Source: Actinoplanes palleronii
GTDB lineage: Bacteria; Actinomycetota; Actinomycetes; Mycobacteriales; Micromonosporaceae
Length of the DNA: 64,000 nt
Assembly: GCF_016862315.1 (NCBI RefSeq)
Contig: NZ_BOMS01000025.1
Location: 1-64,000 of the forward strand
Direction: 5' to 3'
How positions within the stretch are numbered: the stretch's first letter is position 1; each line of letters begins with the position of its first letter. Under the pieces are notes generated by a model that saw only the letters and a list, made by a program, of their open reading frames with translations, was not told the DNA's origin and made no database searches. This document shows positions 34,648 to 42,623 of this stretch, in pieces. The position numbers and the translations under genes were made by a program.

Positions 34648-35567
34648 TGTTCTGCCCGCTTCCCGCCGTCATGGCCGCTCTCGACACGGCCTTCGGCCGA
34701 TTCCCCGGCGTCCGCCGCCGGTCCCGCTTCCACCGGGGCGTCCGCATCCCCCGCTTGCGGTTCCTCTTCCGGTACGACCGGAGCCGCGTCCTCGTGCGGC
34801 GCGTCGTCGTGCGGCGCGTCGTCCGGCTGTTCCGCGTCCGCCGCCGGGACGTCCGCGGTCTCCGGGGCGGGCTGATCCGTTGCGGTCAGCGCGATCGGCT
34901 CCTCGGTCGCGGCGGGCTCGGCCGACGCGTCCGGCTCCCCCACGGCGTACTCCGCCGCGGTCAGCACCACCACCCGGCCCGCGTCCCCGCCCTGCGGGTC
35001 GTTCAGCCGCACCACCCGGTCCACCCGCGCGGGATCCACCTCCCGCGCCGTGACCAGCACCGCGACCCCCGCCGCGGTCAGTTCCCCGAGCAACCCCCAC
35101 AGCTCGGCCCGCTCCCGCCCGTCCAGCCCGGCGTCCACCCCGTCCAGGGCCACCAGCGCCGGCGACGACAGCCCGGCCAGCACCAGCCCGAGCACCTGCC
35201 GCTGGTACGGCGTGAGATCCCGCCCGCGCAGCTCCGGGTCGAGTCCGTGCAACGGCACCGAGCCCGCTTCCCGCTGCGGACGGCCGAGCAGGGCGAGCCG
35301 TTCCTTGACGTGCTCGTGGACGGTGAACACCGGTTCCGGGTCGTTGACACCGGCCACGTGGCCCAGCACCGCCGTACCACAGTGGTCGATTTTGCCCTGG
35401 GACAACCGCAACCGGCGCGCCAACGCCAGCACCGCACTGGTCCGGCCGCTGCCCGGTGGACCGACCACCGCGACCGTCTCGCCCGCCTCGACCACCAGGT
35501 CGAGATCGCGGACGAGCCAGCGCCGATGGTGCCGGACCCCGGCGGCCGTCGCGCTCAGCACCGACAT
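34644..35567 (-). CDS. ABC-type ATP-binding protein with degenerate motifs and acidic tail
   Basis: A 307-residue protein. Walker A is VVGPPGSGRTSA near 36 (Arg instead of the usual Lys), the signature region reads LTPYQRQVLGLVLAGL (no LSGGQ) and the Walker B is LVALDGVDAGLDG, where the catalytic Glu is replaced by Gly. These changes suggest weak or no ATP hydrolysis. From about residue 215 the protein is a disordered Ala/Pro/Asp/Glu tail. First cistron of the operon ATPase-YhgE-TetR. ATG at 35567; the palindrome at 35585 is 18 bp upstream of it. Confidence 0.85.
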   Translation of the reverse strand: MSVLSATAAGVRHHRRWLVRDLDLVVEAGETVAVVGPPGSGRTSAVLALARRLRLSQGKIDHCGTAVLGHVAGVNDPEPVFTVHEHVKERLALLGRPQREAGSVPLHGLDPELRGRDLTPYQRQVLGLVLAGLSSPALVALDGVDAGLDGRERAELWGLLGELTAAGVAVLVTAREVDPARVDRVVRLNDPQGGDAGRVVVLTAAEYAVGEPDASAEPAATEEPIALTATDQPAPETADVPAADAEQPDDAPHDDAPHEDAAPVVPEEEPQAGDADAPVEAGPAADAGESAEGRVESGHDGGKRAEQ

Positions 35568-35584
35568 GATGTCCCCCAAACTGA

Positions 35585-35598
35585 ACTGACCGGTCAGT
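35585..35598. promoter_or_regulatory. Palindromic TetR-type operator
   Basis: ACTGACCGGTCAGT is a perfect 14-bp palindrome between the ATPase gene start (minus) and the F420 oxidoreductase gene (plus). It lies in a small AT-rich window where the minus-strand promoter should be, and the operon it precedes ends with a TetR gene. Confidence 0.75.
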
Positions 35599-35679
35599 GC
35601 AAAAACATACCCACGGCGGCGCGTCGGGATATCCACAGGTGGTGGACATCACGACGGTCGGCCCGGCAGGATCGGGACC

Positions 35680-36660
35680 ATGTCGATGCGATGGGGCATG
35701 ACCGTTCCGCTCGGTGGCGTTTCGCTCGCCGACCACGCCGCCGTCTTCCACGGCCTGGCCGACGCGGGTTTCACCGACGCGTGGACCGCCGAGGTGGCCG
35801 GCACCGACGCGTTCACCCCGCTCACCCTCACCGCCGCCTGGGAGCCCCGGCTGCGGCTGGGCACCGCGATCGCCCCGGTCTACACCCGCGGGCCCGGCCT
35901 GATGGCGATGACCGCGGCCGCGCTCGCCGAGACCGCGCCCGGCCGCTTCCAGTTCGGCATCGGCGCGTCCTCCCCGGTGGTGGCCGGCGACTGGAACGCC
36001 GCCGACTTCGTCAAGCCGTTCGCCCGCAGCCGCGACATGCTCCGCTTCCTGCGGGCCGCGCTGGCCGGTGAGGTGGTCGACGAGGCCTACCCGACGTTCA
36101 CCGTGAAACGCTTCCGCCTGGAGCGCCCGCCGGCCGTCCCGCCGCAGCTCATGCTCGCCGCGTTGCGCCCGCAGATGCTGCACCTGGCGGCCGCCGAGGC
36201 GGACGGCGTGATCCTCAACTGGCTGTCCGCCGCCGACGTGCACACCGCGCTCGCCGAGACCAAGCAGGCCGGCCCGGACTTCAGCGTCGCCACCCGGATC
36301 TTCGTGGTCCCGACCGACGACGCGACCTACGCCCGCGCGGTCGGCCGCCGGCTGATCACGTCGTACCTCACGGTCCCGGCCTACGCCGCGTTCCACCGCT
36401 GGCTGGGCCGCGAGGAGCTGCTCACCCCGATGTGGGAGGCGTGGTCGGCGGGAGACCGCAAGGGAGCGCTGGCCGCGATCCCGGACTCTCTGGTGGACGA
36501 TCTGGTGGTGCACGGCGCTCCGGATGAGGTGCGGGCGCGCGTGCAGGCCTATGCGGACGCGGGCGTGACGATCCCGGTGATGGCGCTGCTCCCGACTCCG
36601 GAGTTGGAGCGGGGCGGGATGCCGGCACTGAATGAGCTGATCACCGCGCTGGGCCGGTAA
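35680..36660 (+). CDS. LLM-class F420-dependent oxidoreductase
   Basis: A 326-residue luciferase-like-monooxygenase-fold enzyme using cofactor F420 (or FMN). Typical pieces: MRWGMTVPLGGVSLADHAAV at the start, GFTDAWTAEVAGTDAFTPLT near 30, GRFQFGIGASSPVV near 92 and the ADGVILNWLS strand near 182. Such enzymes hydride-transfer to varied substrates in the cytoplasm. Transcribed divergently from the YhgE operon, so the operator at 35585 might also affect it. Substrate not predictable. Confidence 0.9.
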   Translation: MSMRWGMTVPLGGVSLADHAAVFHGLADAGFTDAWTAEVAGTDAFTPLTLTAAWEPRLRLGTAIAPVYTRGPGLMAMTAAALAETAPGRFQFGIGASSPVVAGDWNAADFVKPFARSRDMLRFLRAALAGEVVDEAYPTFTVKRFRLERPPAVPPQLMLAALRPQMLHLAAAEADGVILNWLSAADVHTALAETKQAGPDFSVATRIFVVPTDDATYARAVGRRLITSYLTVPAYAAFHRWLGREELLTPMWEAWSAGDRKGALAAIPDSLVDDLVVHGAPDEVRARVQAYADAGVTIPVMALLPTPELERGGMPALNELITALGR

Positions 36661-37034
36661 ACTCAAGATCAAATTCTTGAGGTCGTGCGTCCGCTGGGGT
36701 GCGGACCGTCGCTCCCGCCGGGACCCCTGCGGGCTTCGCTGGCCGCTGGCGCGTCCAGAACGCGAAGCCCTCCGGGGCGATGTCCGCGGGTGGTCGCGGA
36801 AACCCCTGGTGGCGCCTGCCGTCGAGCGTGTTGCGGTTTCCACAGTTCGACGTCGTCCACAGCCCCTCAGCCCCCCACCCCCCTCCCCCGCCACACTGTC
36901 TAAGGGGGAGCCCCCTGGGAGGGTGGGCTTTGGTGTGGTCGACTCCCGGGGGATCTTGGGCATTGGCTGTCGCGGCTGCCGGCGGGCGAACAGTTCGCCG
37001 GGGACCGAAGCGTTGCCGCCGGAGAATGGGCGCC
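36661..37034. other. Non-coding gap with palindrome
   Basis: No supported gene in about 370 bp. Directly after the oxidoreductase stop is a 7-bp stem CTCAAGATCAAATTCTTGAG (36662-36681), not followed by T-run. C-rich runs (36865-36900) are followed by an A+G run. Otherwise nothing recognised. Confidence 0.5.
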
Positions 37035-37733
37035 ATGACTGACGCGTCGGGGCTCGCCGGGTTCGCGGCACTGCTGGCCGACCGGACCCGCGCGGCGATG
37101 TGCCTCGCCCTCCTCGACGGCCGCGCCTGGACCGCCGGCGAGCTGGCCGCCCACGCCGGGGTGGCCCGGTCCACCGCCACCGGGCACCTGGACCGCTTGA
37201 TCGGCGGCGGCCTGCTCACCGAGGCCCGCCAGGGCCGGCACCGCTACGTCCGGCTCGCCGATCCGGGTGTCGCCGCCCTGCTCGAGGACATCACCGCCCG
37301 CCTGGAACCGGGTCTGCCCCCGGCTCGCGGCCTGCGCGCGGCCACCGCCGACGCGGCCCTGCGTCGCGGCCGCACCTGCTACGACCACCTCGCCGGCCGC
37401 CTCGGCGTAGCGGTCACCGACGCGCTGACCAGCACCGGCCGGCTCGACCAGTCCAGCGGTTTCGCCCTCACCGACGAGGGTCTGACCTGGCTCACCGACC
37501 AGCTCGGCGTCGCGCCGGATCAGCTCCGCGCGAGTCGCCGCCCACTGGCCCGAGCCTGCCTCGACTGGACCGAACGCCGCCCTCATCTCGGCGGCCTGGC
37601 CGGCGCCCGGATGTGCGAAACGTTCCTGACCCGCAAGTGGCTGACCCGCATCGGCTCCGGCCGGGCAGTCCGCCTCACCCCGGCCGGCCGCACCGCCCTC
37701 CACACCCTGCTCAACCTCACCGACCTCGACTGA
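37035..37733 (+). CDS. ArsR-family winged-helix transcriptional regulator
   Basis: A 232-residue regulator with an N-terminal winged HTH (LLADRTRAAMCLALLDGRAW, then GELAAHAGVARSTATGHLDR) of ArsR type, and a longer C-terminal part (about 95-232) containing RGRTCYDHLAGRLGVAVTD, a motif typical of the large-domain ArsR proteins found widely in actinomycetes. No clear metal-site Cys pair in the HTH. ATG at 37035 with GGAG ten bases upstream; an ATG at 37026 is an alternative. Target unknown; followed by a 620-bp non-coding region. Confidence 0.88.
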   Translation: MTDASGLAGFAALLADRTRAAMCLALLDGRAWTAGELAAHAGVARSTATGHLDRLIGGGLLTEARQGRHRYVRLADPGVAALLEDITARLEPGLPPARGLRAATADAALRRGRTCYDHLAGRLGVAVTDALTSTGRLDQSSGFALTDEGLTWLTDQLGVAPDQLRASRRPLARACLDWTERRPHLGGLAGARMCETFLTRKWLTRIGSGRAVRLTPAGRTALHTLLNLTDLD

Positions 37734-37870
37734 CCCCGATCTCCGCGCCCCGGCCGGGACCGGTCAGCAGCCCAGGCAGCTCGGGCCCGCTACGCGCAGG
37801 TCAACAGCCCAGCGCAGTACGCGCATGCGAAGTCGGCGGGGAGCCGATGAACACACCCACAACGAACGGC

Positions 37871-37960
37871 CGGGGCGATGGACGCACGCAGAACAGGCCC
37901 TCGGGGCGGTGAGCGCACGCGAAAGAGCGACCCCGGGGCGGTGAGCGCACGCGGACCGAG
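37871..37960 (+). repeat. Three tandem copies of a 31-32-bp repeat
   Basis: Copies of CGGGGCGRTGRRCGCACGC begin at 37871, 37902 and 37934. Variable bases follow each copy. Period 31-32 bp. Confidence 0.75.
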
Positions 37961-38189
37961 ACTGCGTGAGCTGACCGCCCCCATGGGGGCGCCGACAGTC
38001 CGCGATCCAGGATTGCGTGCAACTGCCGCCCCTCGGGTCCGGCGAAAAGGAACCTCGGGTCGTGGTGCGATGCGAAGGGGTAGCCACGGCACATCGATCG
38101 GCAAGGCATGCGCACGCGGCGAGCCCCGGCCCGCGTGCACCGCCGCGGAGTCCGCGTCCGGGCGGGGCCCCACCGCGCTTCCGGTTCCC

Positions 38190-38242
38190 GGCTGGCGTTG
38201 AGGGCTGCCTCCAGGCGCGTGAAACAGCCCTCAGCACCAGCC
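38190..38242. repeat. 53-bp palindromic repeat element
   Basis: Starts GGCTGGCGTTGAGGGCTGCC and ends CAGCCCTCAGCACCAGCC; the stem pairs GAGGGCTG with CAGCCCTC. Same length and ends as the copy at 12160, and both are preceded by CGGTTCCC. The middle bases differ from the 12160 copy but stay complementary. Confidence 0.8.
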
Positions 38243-38252
38243 GGCGATCTAC

Positions 38253-38305
38253 AGCTGGTACTGGCGGTCGCCTCCGAACCCTTGAGGCACCCCTGAGCGC
38301 CAGCC
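38253..38305. repeat. 53-bp repeat element, degenerate left arm
   Basis: Right half (TTGAGGCACCCCTGAGCGCCAGCC region) matches the 1-41 and 12160 copies; left half AGCTGGTACTGGCGGTCGCC is only partly complementary. Follows the 38190 copy by 10 bp. Confidence 0.7.
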
Positions 38306-38352
38306 GATGAGCCGCAACCGGCCCGGACAGGTGGTGGGTGGCTCGGGGCGTA

Positions 38353-38390
38353 CACAAAAGGAGCGCAACCCGAAGGTTGCGCTCCTTTTC
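38353..38390. terminator. Bidirectional intrinsic terminator
   Basis: AAAAGGAGCGCAACC and GGTTGCGCTCCTTTT are perfect complements around CGAA, giving a 15-bp stem with A-run and T-run on its two sides. It terminates the minus-strand PadR gene and any plus-strand transcript from the ArsR side. Confidence 0.9.
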
Positions 38391-38430
38391 GCCTGGCCGA
38401 GGGCCGTCTCGCCCCGGGCCGCGGCGAGTG

Positions 38431-39039
38431 TCATTCGCTGTCGGCGAGGATGGCGTACAGCTTGCGCTTCGTGTCGTTCAGGACCTCGAGCGCCTTGTCC
38501 CGCTGCTCCGGCGTGCCGGAGAAACCGACCTGCTTGAGCGCGCTGAAGATGCCGACCGCGGCGTCGCGGAAATCCTGCACCTGGTCCTTGGTGTCCTCGC
38601 CGAAGCGGTTCCACGGCGGGTTCTCCGCGGCGGTCTCGGCCTCGGGGCGGCCGTCCGCGGTGAGGCGGTAGCTCTTGCGGCCGCCGTCGGCGGTCGCCTC
38701 GATCAGGCCCTCGTCCTCCAGCAGCTGGAGGGTCGGGTAGATCGAGCCGGGGCTCGGGCGCCAGATGCCGTTGGTGCGGGCGTCCAGCTCCTGGATCATC
38801 TCGTAGCCGTGCATCGGGCGCTCCACCAGCAGCGCCAGGACGGCAGGCCGAACGTTGGGCCGGCCGCGGCCACCGCGACGGCCACCGCCGCCGCGCCCGC
38901 CGAACTCGCCCGGGCCGAAACCGCCGCCAGGGCCGCCGAAGCCACCGCCGGGGCCGCCAGGGCCGCCGAAGGGGAATCCGGGCGGGAAGCCGAACCCACG
39001 CATGCGATGTCCGTGATGTCCCTCATGTTGGAACCTCAT
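38431..39039 (-). CDS. PadR-family transcriptional regulator with His/Gly-rich N-terminus
   Basis: A 202-residue regulator. Residues 1-60 are a disordered His/Gly/Phe/Pro stretch (HEGHHGHRMRGFGFPPGF, then GGPGG repeats). The PadR winged helix follows: VRPAVLALLVERPMHGYEMI, WRPSPGSIYPTLQLLEDEGL and GGRKSYRLTADG. The C-terminal 70 residues are helical. Starts with ATG at 39039 behind CGGAGAAGAAC. PadR proteins repress their own and neighbouring genes; the CGATATATCG palindrome upstream is the likely operator. Similar His/Gly-rich N-termini occur in related actinobacterial PadR proteins; metal binding is possible but unproven. Confidence 0.9.
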   Translation of the reverse strand: MRFQHEGHHGHRMRGFGFPPGFPFGGPGGPGGGFGGPGGGFGPGEFGGRGGGGRRGGRGRPNVRPAVLALLVERPMHGYEMIQELDARTNGIWRPSPGSIYPTLQLLEDEGLIEATADGGRKSYRLTADGRPEAETAAENPPWNRFGEDTKDQVQDFRDAAVGIFSALKQVGFSGTPEQRDKALEVLNDTKRKLYAILADSE

Positions 39040-39070
39040 GTTCTTCTCCGTTCTGTTGTCGATAGTTAGA

Positions 39071-39080
39071 CGATATATCG
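39071..39080. promoter_or_regulatory. PadR-type operator palindrome
   Basis: CGATATATCG, a perfect 10-bp palindrome in an AT-rich patch 32 bp upstream of the PadR start. The minus strand then reads TAACTATCG, a plausible -10. Divergent gap to the GNAT gene. Confidence 0.6.
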
Positions 39081-39162
39081 GCAACGTGTCGGGCGCAAGG
39101 GTTTCTGAACTGATGGGGTTGCCGTGCGTGTCGGACGGCCCCGATCTGGCAATGTGGTAGCT

Positions 39163-40002
39163 GTGTTGACGGTGCCCATTCGCCAGCTCGGTGAGCCGGA
39201 GCGCGCGGCAGTCCAGCGGATCCTGGACGCCGACCCCTACGCGGGCGCGCAGATCGCCGAACGGGTCGCCGCCCACGGGCTGAACTGGTGGCGCTCGGAC
39301 GGCCGGATCTACGGGTACGACCCCGGCCGCCGAGTCGAGTCGATCATCTGGTCCGGCGCGCACCTGGTCCCGGTGGGTGCCACGCCGCCGGCCGTCGCGG
39401 CGTTCGCCGACCTGCTCGGCTCCGAGCCCCGGATCTGTTCGTCGATCATCGGGCGGGCCGAGGCGGTGCTCGACCTGTGGGACCGGCTGAGCGCGACCTG
39501 GGGGCCGGCCCGTGACGTGCGCCCGCATCAGCCGCTCCTGGTCACCGACCGGTCGCCGCTGGTGCCGGGTGATCCCGCGGTGCGCCTGGTCCGGCCGGGC
39601 GAGGTGGATCAGCTGTTCCCGGCCGCGGTGGCGATGTACACCGAGGAGGTCGGGGTGTCGCCGCTGCAGGACGACGGCGGGCGGGGCTACCGGCGGCGGA
39701 TCTCCGAGCTGGTCAAGGGCAAGCGGGCGTACGCACGGTTCGTCGGCGACCAGGTGATCTTCAAGGCCGAGCTGGCGATCATCACGCGGCGGACCACGCA
39801 GGTGCAGGGCGTGTGGGTCCATCCGGAATATCGCGGGCGCGGCATCGCGACCGCGGCCATGACGGCGGTGGTGAACGACGCGCTGCGCCGGGTCGCTCCG
39901 ACGGTGAGCCTCTACGTGAACGACTACAACACCGCGGCCCAGCGGGTCTACCAGCGCTGCGGCTTCGTCTCCGCGGGAGCGTTCGCGACAGTGCTCTTCT
40001 AA
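39163..40002 (+). CDS. DUF4081-GNAT family N-acetyltransferase
   Basis: A 279-residue protein with an N-terminal DUF4081 domain (about 5-120, with YGYDPGRRVESIIWSGAHLV) and a C-terminal GNAT fold: GDQVIFKAELAI, the acetyl-CoA loop VWVHPEYRGRGIATAAM near 222 and the tail LYVNDYNTAAQRVYQRCGF. The pair is encoded next to ispG/rseP/dxr in many actinomycetes. Acceptor unknown. GTG at 39163 chosen because the domain begins at once; a GTG at 39124 is possible. Confidence 0.88.
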   Translation: MLTVPIRQLGEPERAAVQRILDADPYAGAQIAERVAAHGLNWWRSDGRIYGYDPGRRVESIIWSGAHLVPVGATPPAVAAFADLLGSEPRICSSIIGRAEAVLDLWDRLSATWGPARDVRPHQPLLVTDRSPLVPGDPAVRLVRPGEVDQLFPAAVAMYTEEVGVSPLQDDGGRGYRRRISELVKGKRAYARFVGDQVIFKAELAIITRRTTQVQGVWVHPEYRGRGIATAAMTAVVNDALRRVAPTVSLYVNDYNTAAQRVYQRCGFVSAGAFATVLF

Positions 40003-40017
40003 GTCCTTCAGCGGAGC

Positions 40018-40077
40018 GAGAAAGACGCCGCGAAAAGGAAGCAAAACGGAAAGACGCCGCGAAAAGGAAGCACGGCC
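40018..40077 (+). repeat. Short tandem repeat after the GNAT gene
   Basis: GAAAGACGCCGCGAAAAGG occurs twice, at about 40021 and 40049, followed by variations with GAAGCA. A-rich compared with the flanks; not part of the GNAT coding sequence. Confidence 0.7.
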
Positions 40078-40101
40078 GAGACAACACCGCGAAGCAAAAG
40101 C

Positions 40102-40130
40102 AGAAGGCCCCGGGAAACCCGGGGCCTTCT
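40102..40130 (-). terminator. Intrinsic terminator after ispG
   Basis: AGAAGGCCCCGGG pairs perfectly (13 bp) with CCCGGGGCCTTCT around AAA. On the minus strand it is followed by GCTTTTGCTTC. It lies 23 bp past the ispG stop. Confidence 0.88.
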
Positions 40131-40152
40131 CACAACAGAGCAAAAAGCCGGC

Positions 40153-41325
40153 TCAGTGCACCGTGACAACCGGCCCCGGGAGCAGCTCGCGCAGCTCCTC
40201 CGGCAGCTCGGCGCCCATCTCGTCGGCGAGGCGCAGCGCCTCCTCGACCAGCGTCTCCACGATGATCCCCTCGGGCACGGTCTTGATGACCTTGCCCTTG
40301 ACGAAGATCTGGCCCTTGCCGTTGCCGGACGCCACCCCGAGGTCGGCCTCCCGAGCCTCGCCCGGCCCGTTCACCACGCAGCCCATCACGGCCACCCGCA
40401 GCGGCACCGGGAACCCCTCGAGCGCCGCGGTGACCTGCTCGGCGAGGGTGTAGACGTCGACCTGGGCGCGGCCGCAGGACGGGCAGGAGACGATCTCCAG
40501 GCCGCGCTCGCGCAGGCCCAGCGACTCCAGGATCTGGTTGCCGACCTTGATCTCCTCGACCGGCGGGGCGGAGAGCGACACCCGGATGGTGTCGCCGATG
40601 CCCTCGGCGAGCAGGGCACCGAACGCCACGGCCGACTTGATCGTGCCCTGGAACGACGGGCCGGCCTCGGTCACACCCAGGTGCAGCGGGTAGTCGCACT
40701 GCTCGGCGAGCTGCCGGTACGCCCGGATCATGACGACCGGGTCGTTGTGCTTGACCGAGATCTTGATGTCCCGGAAGCCGTGCTCCTCGAACAACGAGCA
40801 CTCCCAGAGCGCCGACTCGACCAGCGCCTCGGCGGTGGCCTTGCCGTACTTCTCCAGCAGCCGCTTGTCCAGCGATCCGGCGTTGACGCCGATCCGGATC
40901 GGGATGCCGGCGTCGCCGGCCGCCTTCGCGATCTCCTTGACCTTGTCGTCGAACTGCCGGATGTTGCCCGGGTTGACCCGGACCGCCGCGCAGCCCGCGT
41001 CGATCGCGGCGAACACGTACTTCGGCTGGAAGTGGATGTCGGCGATCACCGGGATCTGTGACTTCCTGGCGATCGCGGGCAGCGCCTCGACGTCGTCCTG
41101 GGACGGCACCGCGACCCGGACGATCTGGCAGCCGGACGCGGTCAGCTCGGCGATCTGCTGCAGCGTCGCGTTGATGTCGGAGGTGAGCGTGGTGGTCATC
41201 GACTGGACGCTGACCGGGGCGCCGCCACCGACCAGGACGCCACCGACGTTGATCTGCCGGCTCTTCCGGCGCGGGGCCAGCGGCGGCGGGGGCAGGGCCG
41301 GCATTCCGAGACTGATCGCAGTCAT
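40153..41325 (-). CDS. ispG: 4-hydroxy-3-methylbut-2-en-1-yl diphosphate synthase
   Basis: The [4Fe-4S] enzyme of the MEP isoprenoid pathway, converting MEcPP to HMBPP. A 390-residue protein starting [20 protein letters not shown], with TIM-barrel motifs ([37 protein letters not shown]) and the cluster Cys pattern [11 protein letters not shown] and [12 protein letters not shown] near the C-terminus. The ATG at 41325 matches the family start; a GTG at 41337 would overlap rseP by four bases. Order dxr-rseP-ispG on the minus strand is the classical actinobacterial arrangement. Confidence 0.96.
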   Translation of the reverse strand: MTAISLGMPALPPPPLAPRRKSRQINVGGVLVGGGAPVSVQSMTTTLTSDINATLQQIAELTASGCQIVRVAVPSQDDVEALPAIARKSQIPVIADIHFQPKYVFAAIDAGCAAVRVNPGNIRQFDDKVKEIAKAAGDAGIPIRIGVNAGSLDKRLLEKYGKATAEALVESALWECSLFEEHGFRDIKISVKHNDPVVMIRAYRQLAEQCDYPLHLGVTEAGPSFQGTIKSAVAFGALLAEGIGDTIRVSLSAPPVEEIKVGNQILESLGLRERGLEIVSCPSCGRAQVDVYTLAEQVTAALEGFPVPLRVAVMGCVVNGPGEAREADLGVASGNGKGQIFVKGKVIKTVPEGIIVETLVEEALRLADEMGAELPEELRELLPGPVVTVH

Positions 41326-41333
41326 CTCACTAC

Positions 41334-42623
41334 TCACTTGAAGATCGTAATCGGGTTGATGATGTCGGCGGTCGCGGTCAACAGGGTGAACGCGCCGCCT
41401 ATCAGGATGACCGCGTAGGTCAACGGCATCAGCTTGTAGTAGTCGACACGCCCGGGATCGGGACGGCGAAGTCGCTGGTAGAGCCAGGAGCGGACCTTCT
41501 CGTACCAGGCGATGGCGATGTGGCCGCCGTCCAGCGGGAGCAGGGGCAGCAGGTTGAACAGGCCGATGAAGACGTTGAGCGAGATGAAGATCTGCCAGAA
41601 GATCTCCGGTACGCCCTTCTCGATCGCCTCGCCACCGAGCCGGCTCGCCCCGATCACACTGATCGGGGTGTCCGGGTCACGCTCGTCGCCGACGATCGAA
41701 TTCCACAGGGCGGGGATCTTCTGCGGGATCCGGGCCATCGCCTTGAACGAGTTCTCGACGAGGTACCACCCGTACTCGCCGGACGCCTTGACGCCGCCGG
41801 CCGGGCTCGACTTGATCACGTACGGCTGGTCGGTGTCCCAGCTCAGGCCGGCGACCGAGACCGTGGAGGTCTTGCCCTTCGGGTCGTCGAGGGGCGCCCG
41901 CTCGTCGCTGATCAGCTTGACCGTGGTGGTGCGGGTCTGTCCGTCGCGGACGTACTCAAAAGGGGTGTCGCCGGGCTGGGACGCCCGGATCGTGGCGGTG
42001 AGCTCGCCCCACGTCGAGACCGGGGTGGTGCCGACCTTGGTGATCCGGTCCAGGCTCTGCAGGCCGGCGGCGGCAGCCGGTGCCGGCACCGCGCCGTTCA
42101 CGCCGGGCACGCAGTTCTGGCTCGCGGCGGTCTGTGTCGCCTTGTCCAGGGTGGTGAACACCGACTGCAGCTGGTAGCAGTCGCCGACCCCGATGATCGC
42201 CGGGGAGGCGGCCCGCTGCGCGTCGGTCTGCGGGATGTCGATGTTGGGCAGGCCGACCGAGATGGCCATCACCCACGCGCCGGCCAGGGCCAGCATGAAG
42301 TGGGTGATCGAGCCGGCGGACATCACGATCGTCCGCTTCCAGACCGGGAACCGCCACATCGCGCGGTGCTGGTCCTCCGGCGCCACGTCGTCGTCCTGCG
42401 GCGTCATCCCGACGATCTTGCAGAAGCCGCCGAGCGGGATGGCCTTGAGGCCGTACTCGGTCTCACCGCGCTTGAACGAGAAGATCGTCGGCCCGAAGCC
42501 GACGAAATACTGGGTCACCTTCATGCCCAGGCGTTTGCCAGTGATCATGTGACCCAGTTCGTGCAGGCTCACCGAGATCAGGATGGTCAGCGCGAACGCC
42601 GCCGCACCAAGCCAGAACAGCAT
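41334..42623 (-). CDS. rseP: Site-2 protease, RseP/YaeL-like M50 zinc metallopeptidase
   Basis: A 429-residue intramembrane protease (Rip1-like). Zinc ligands HELGH lie in the first membrane helix (near residue 22) and the third ligand in [11 protein letters not shown] near 358. An extracytoplasmic PDZ-like domain (about 155-260) contains [17 protein letters not shown]. Family members cut anti-sigma factors and signal-peptide remnants in the membrane. The ATG overlaps the dxr stop by one base (TGATG). Confidence 0.94.
   Translation of the reverse strand: MLFWLGAAAFALTILISVSLHELGHMITGKRLGMKVTQYFVGFGPTIFSFKRGETEYGLKAIPLGGFCKIVGMTPQDDDVAPEDQHRAMWRFPVWKRTIVMSAGSITHFMLALAGAWVMAISVGLPNIDIPQTDAQRAASPAIIGVGDCYQLQSVFTTLDKATQTAASQNCVPGVNGAVPAPAAAAGLQSLDRITKVGTTPVSTWGELTATIRASQPGDTPFEYVRDGQTRTTTVKLISDERAPLDDPKGKTSTVSVAGLSWDTDQPYVIKSSPAGGVKASGEYGWYLVENSFKAMARIPQKIPALWNSIVGDERDPDTPISVIGASRLGGEAIEKGVPEIFWQIFISLNVFIGLFNLLPLLPLDGGHIAIAWYEKVRSWLYQRLRRPDPGRVDYYKLMPLTYAVILIGGAFTLLTATADIINPITIFK

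Larger units (their letters stand above)
37734..38353. other. 620-bp repeat-rich intergenic region
   Basis: No supported gene: frames are open on both strands because of high GC, but none has a credible start or family. It contains a 31-bp tandem repeat (37871-37960), and two palindromic elements (38190-38242 and 38253-38305). Confidence 0.6.

Noticed and set aside
36661..37034. Remnant of a protein gene upstream of the ArsR-like regulator
   Set aside because: No frame shows family similarity or a start with a ribosome site; only local palindromes and C-runs.
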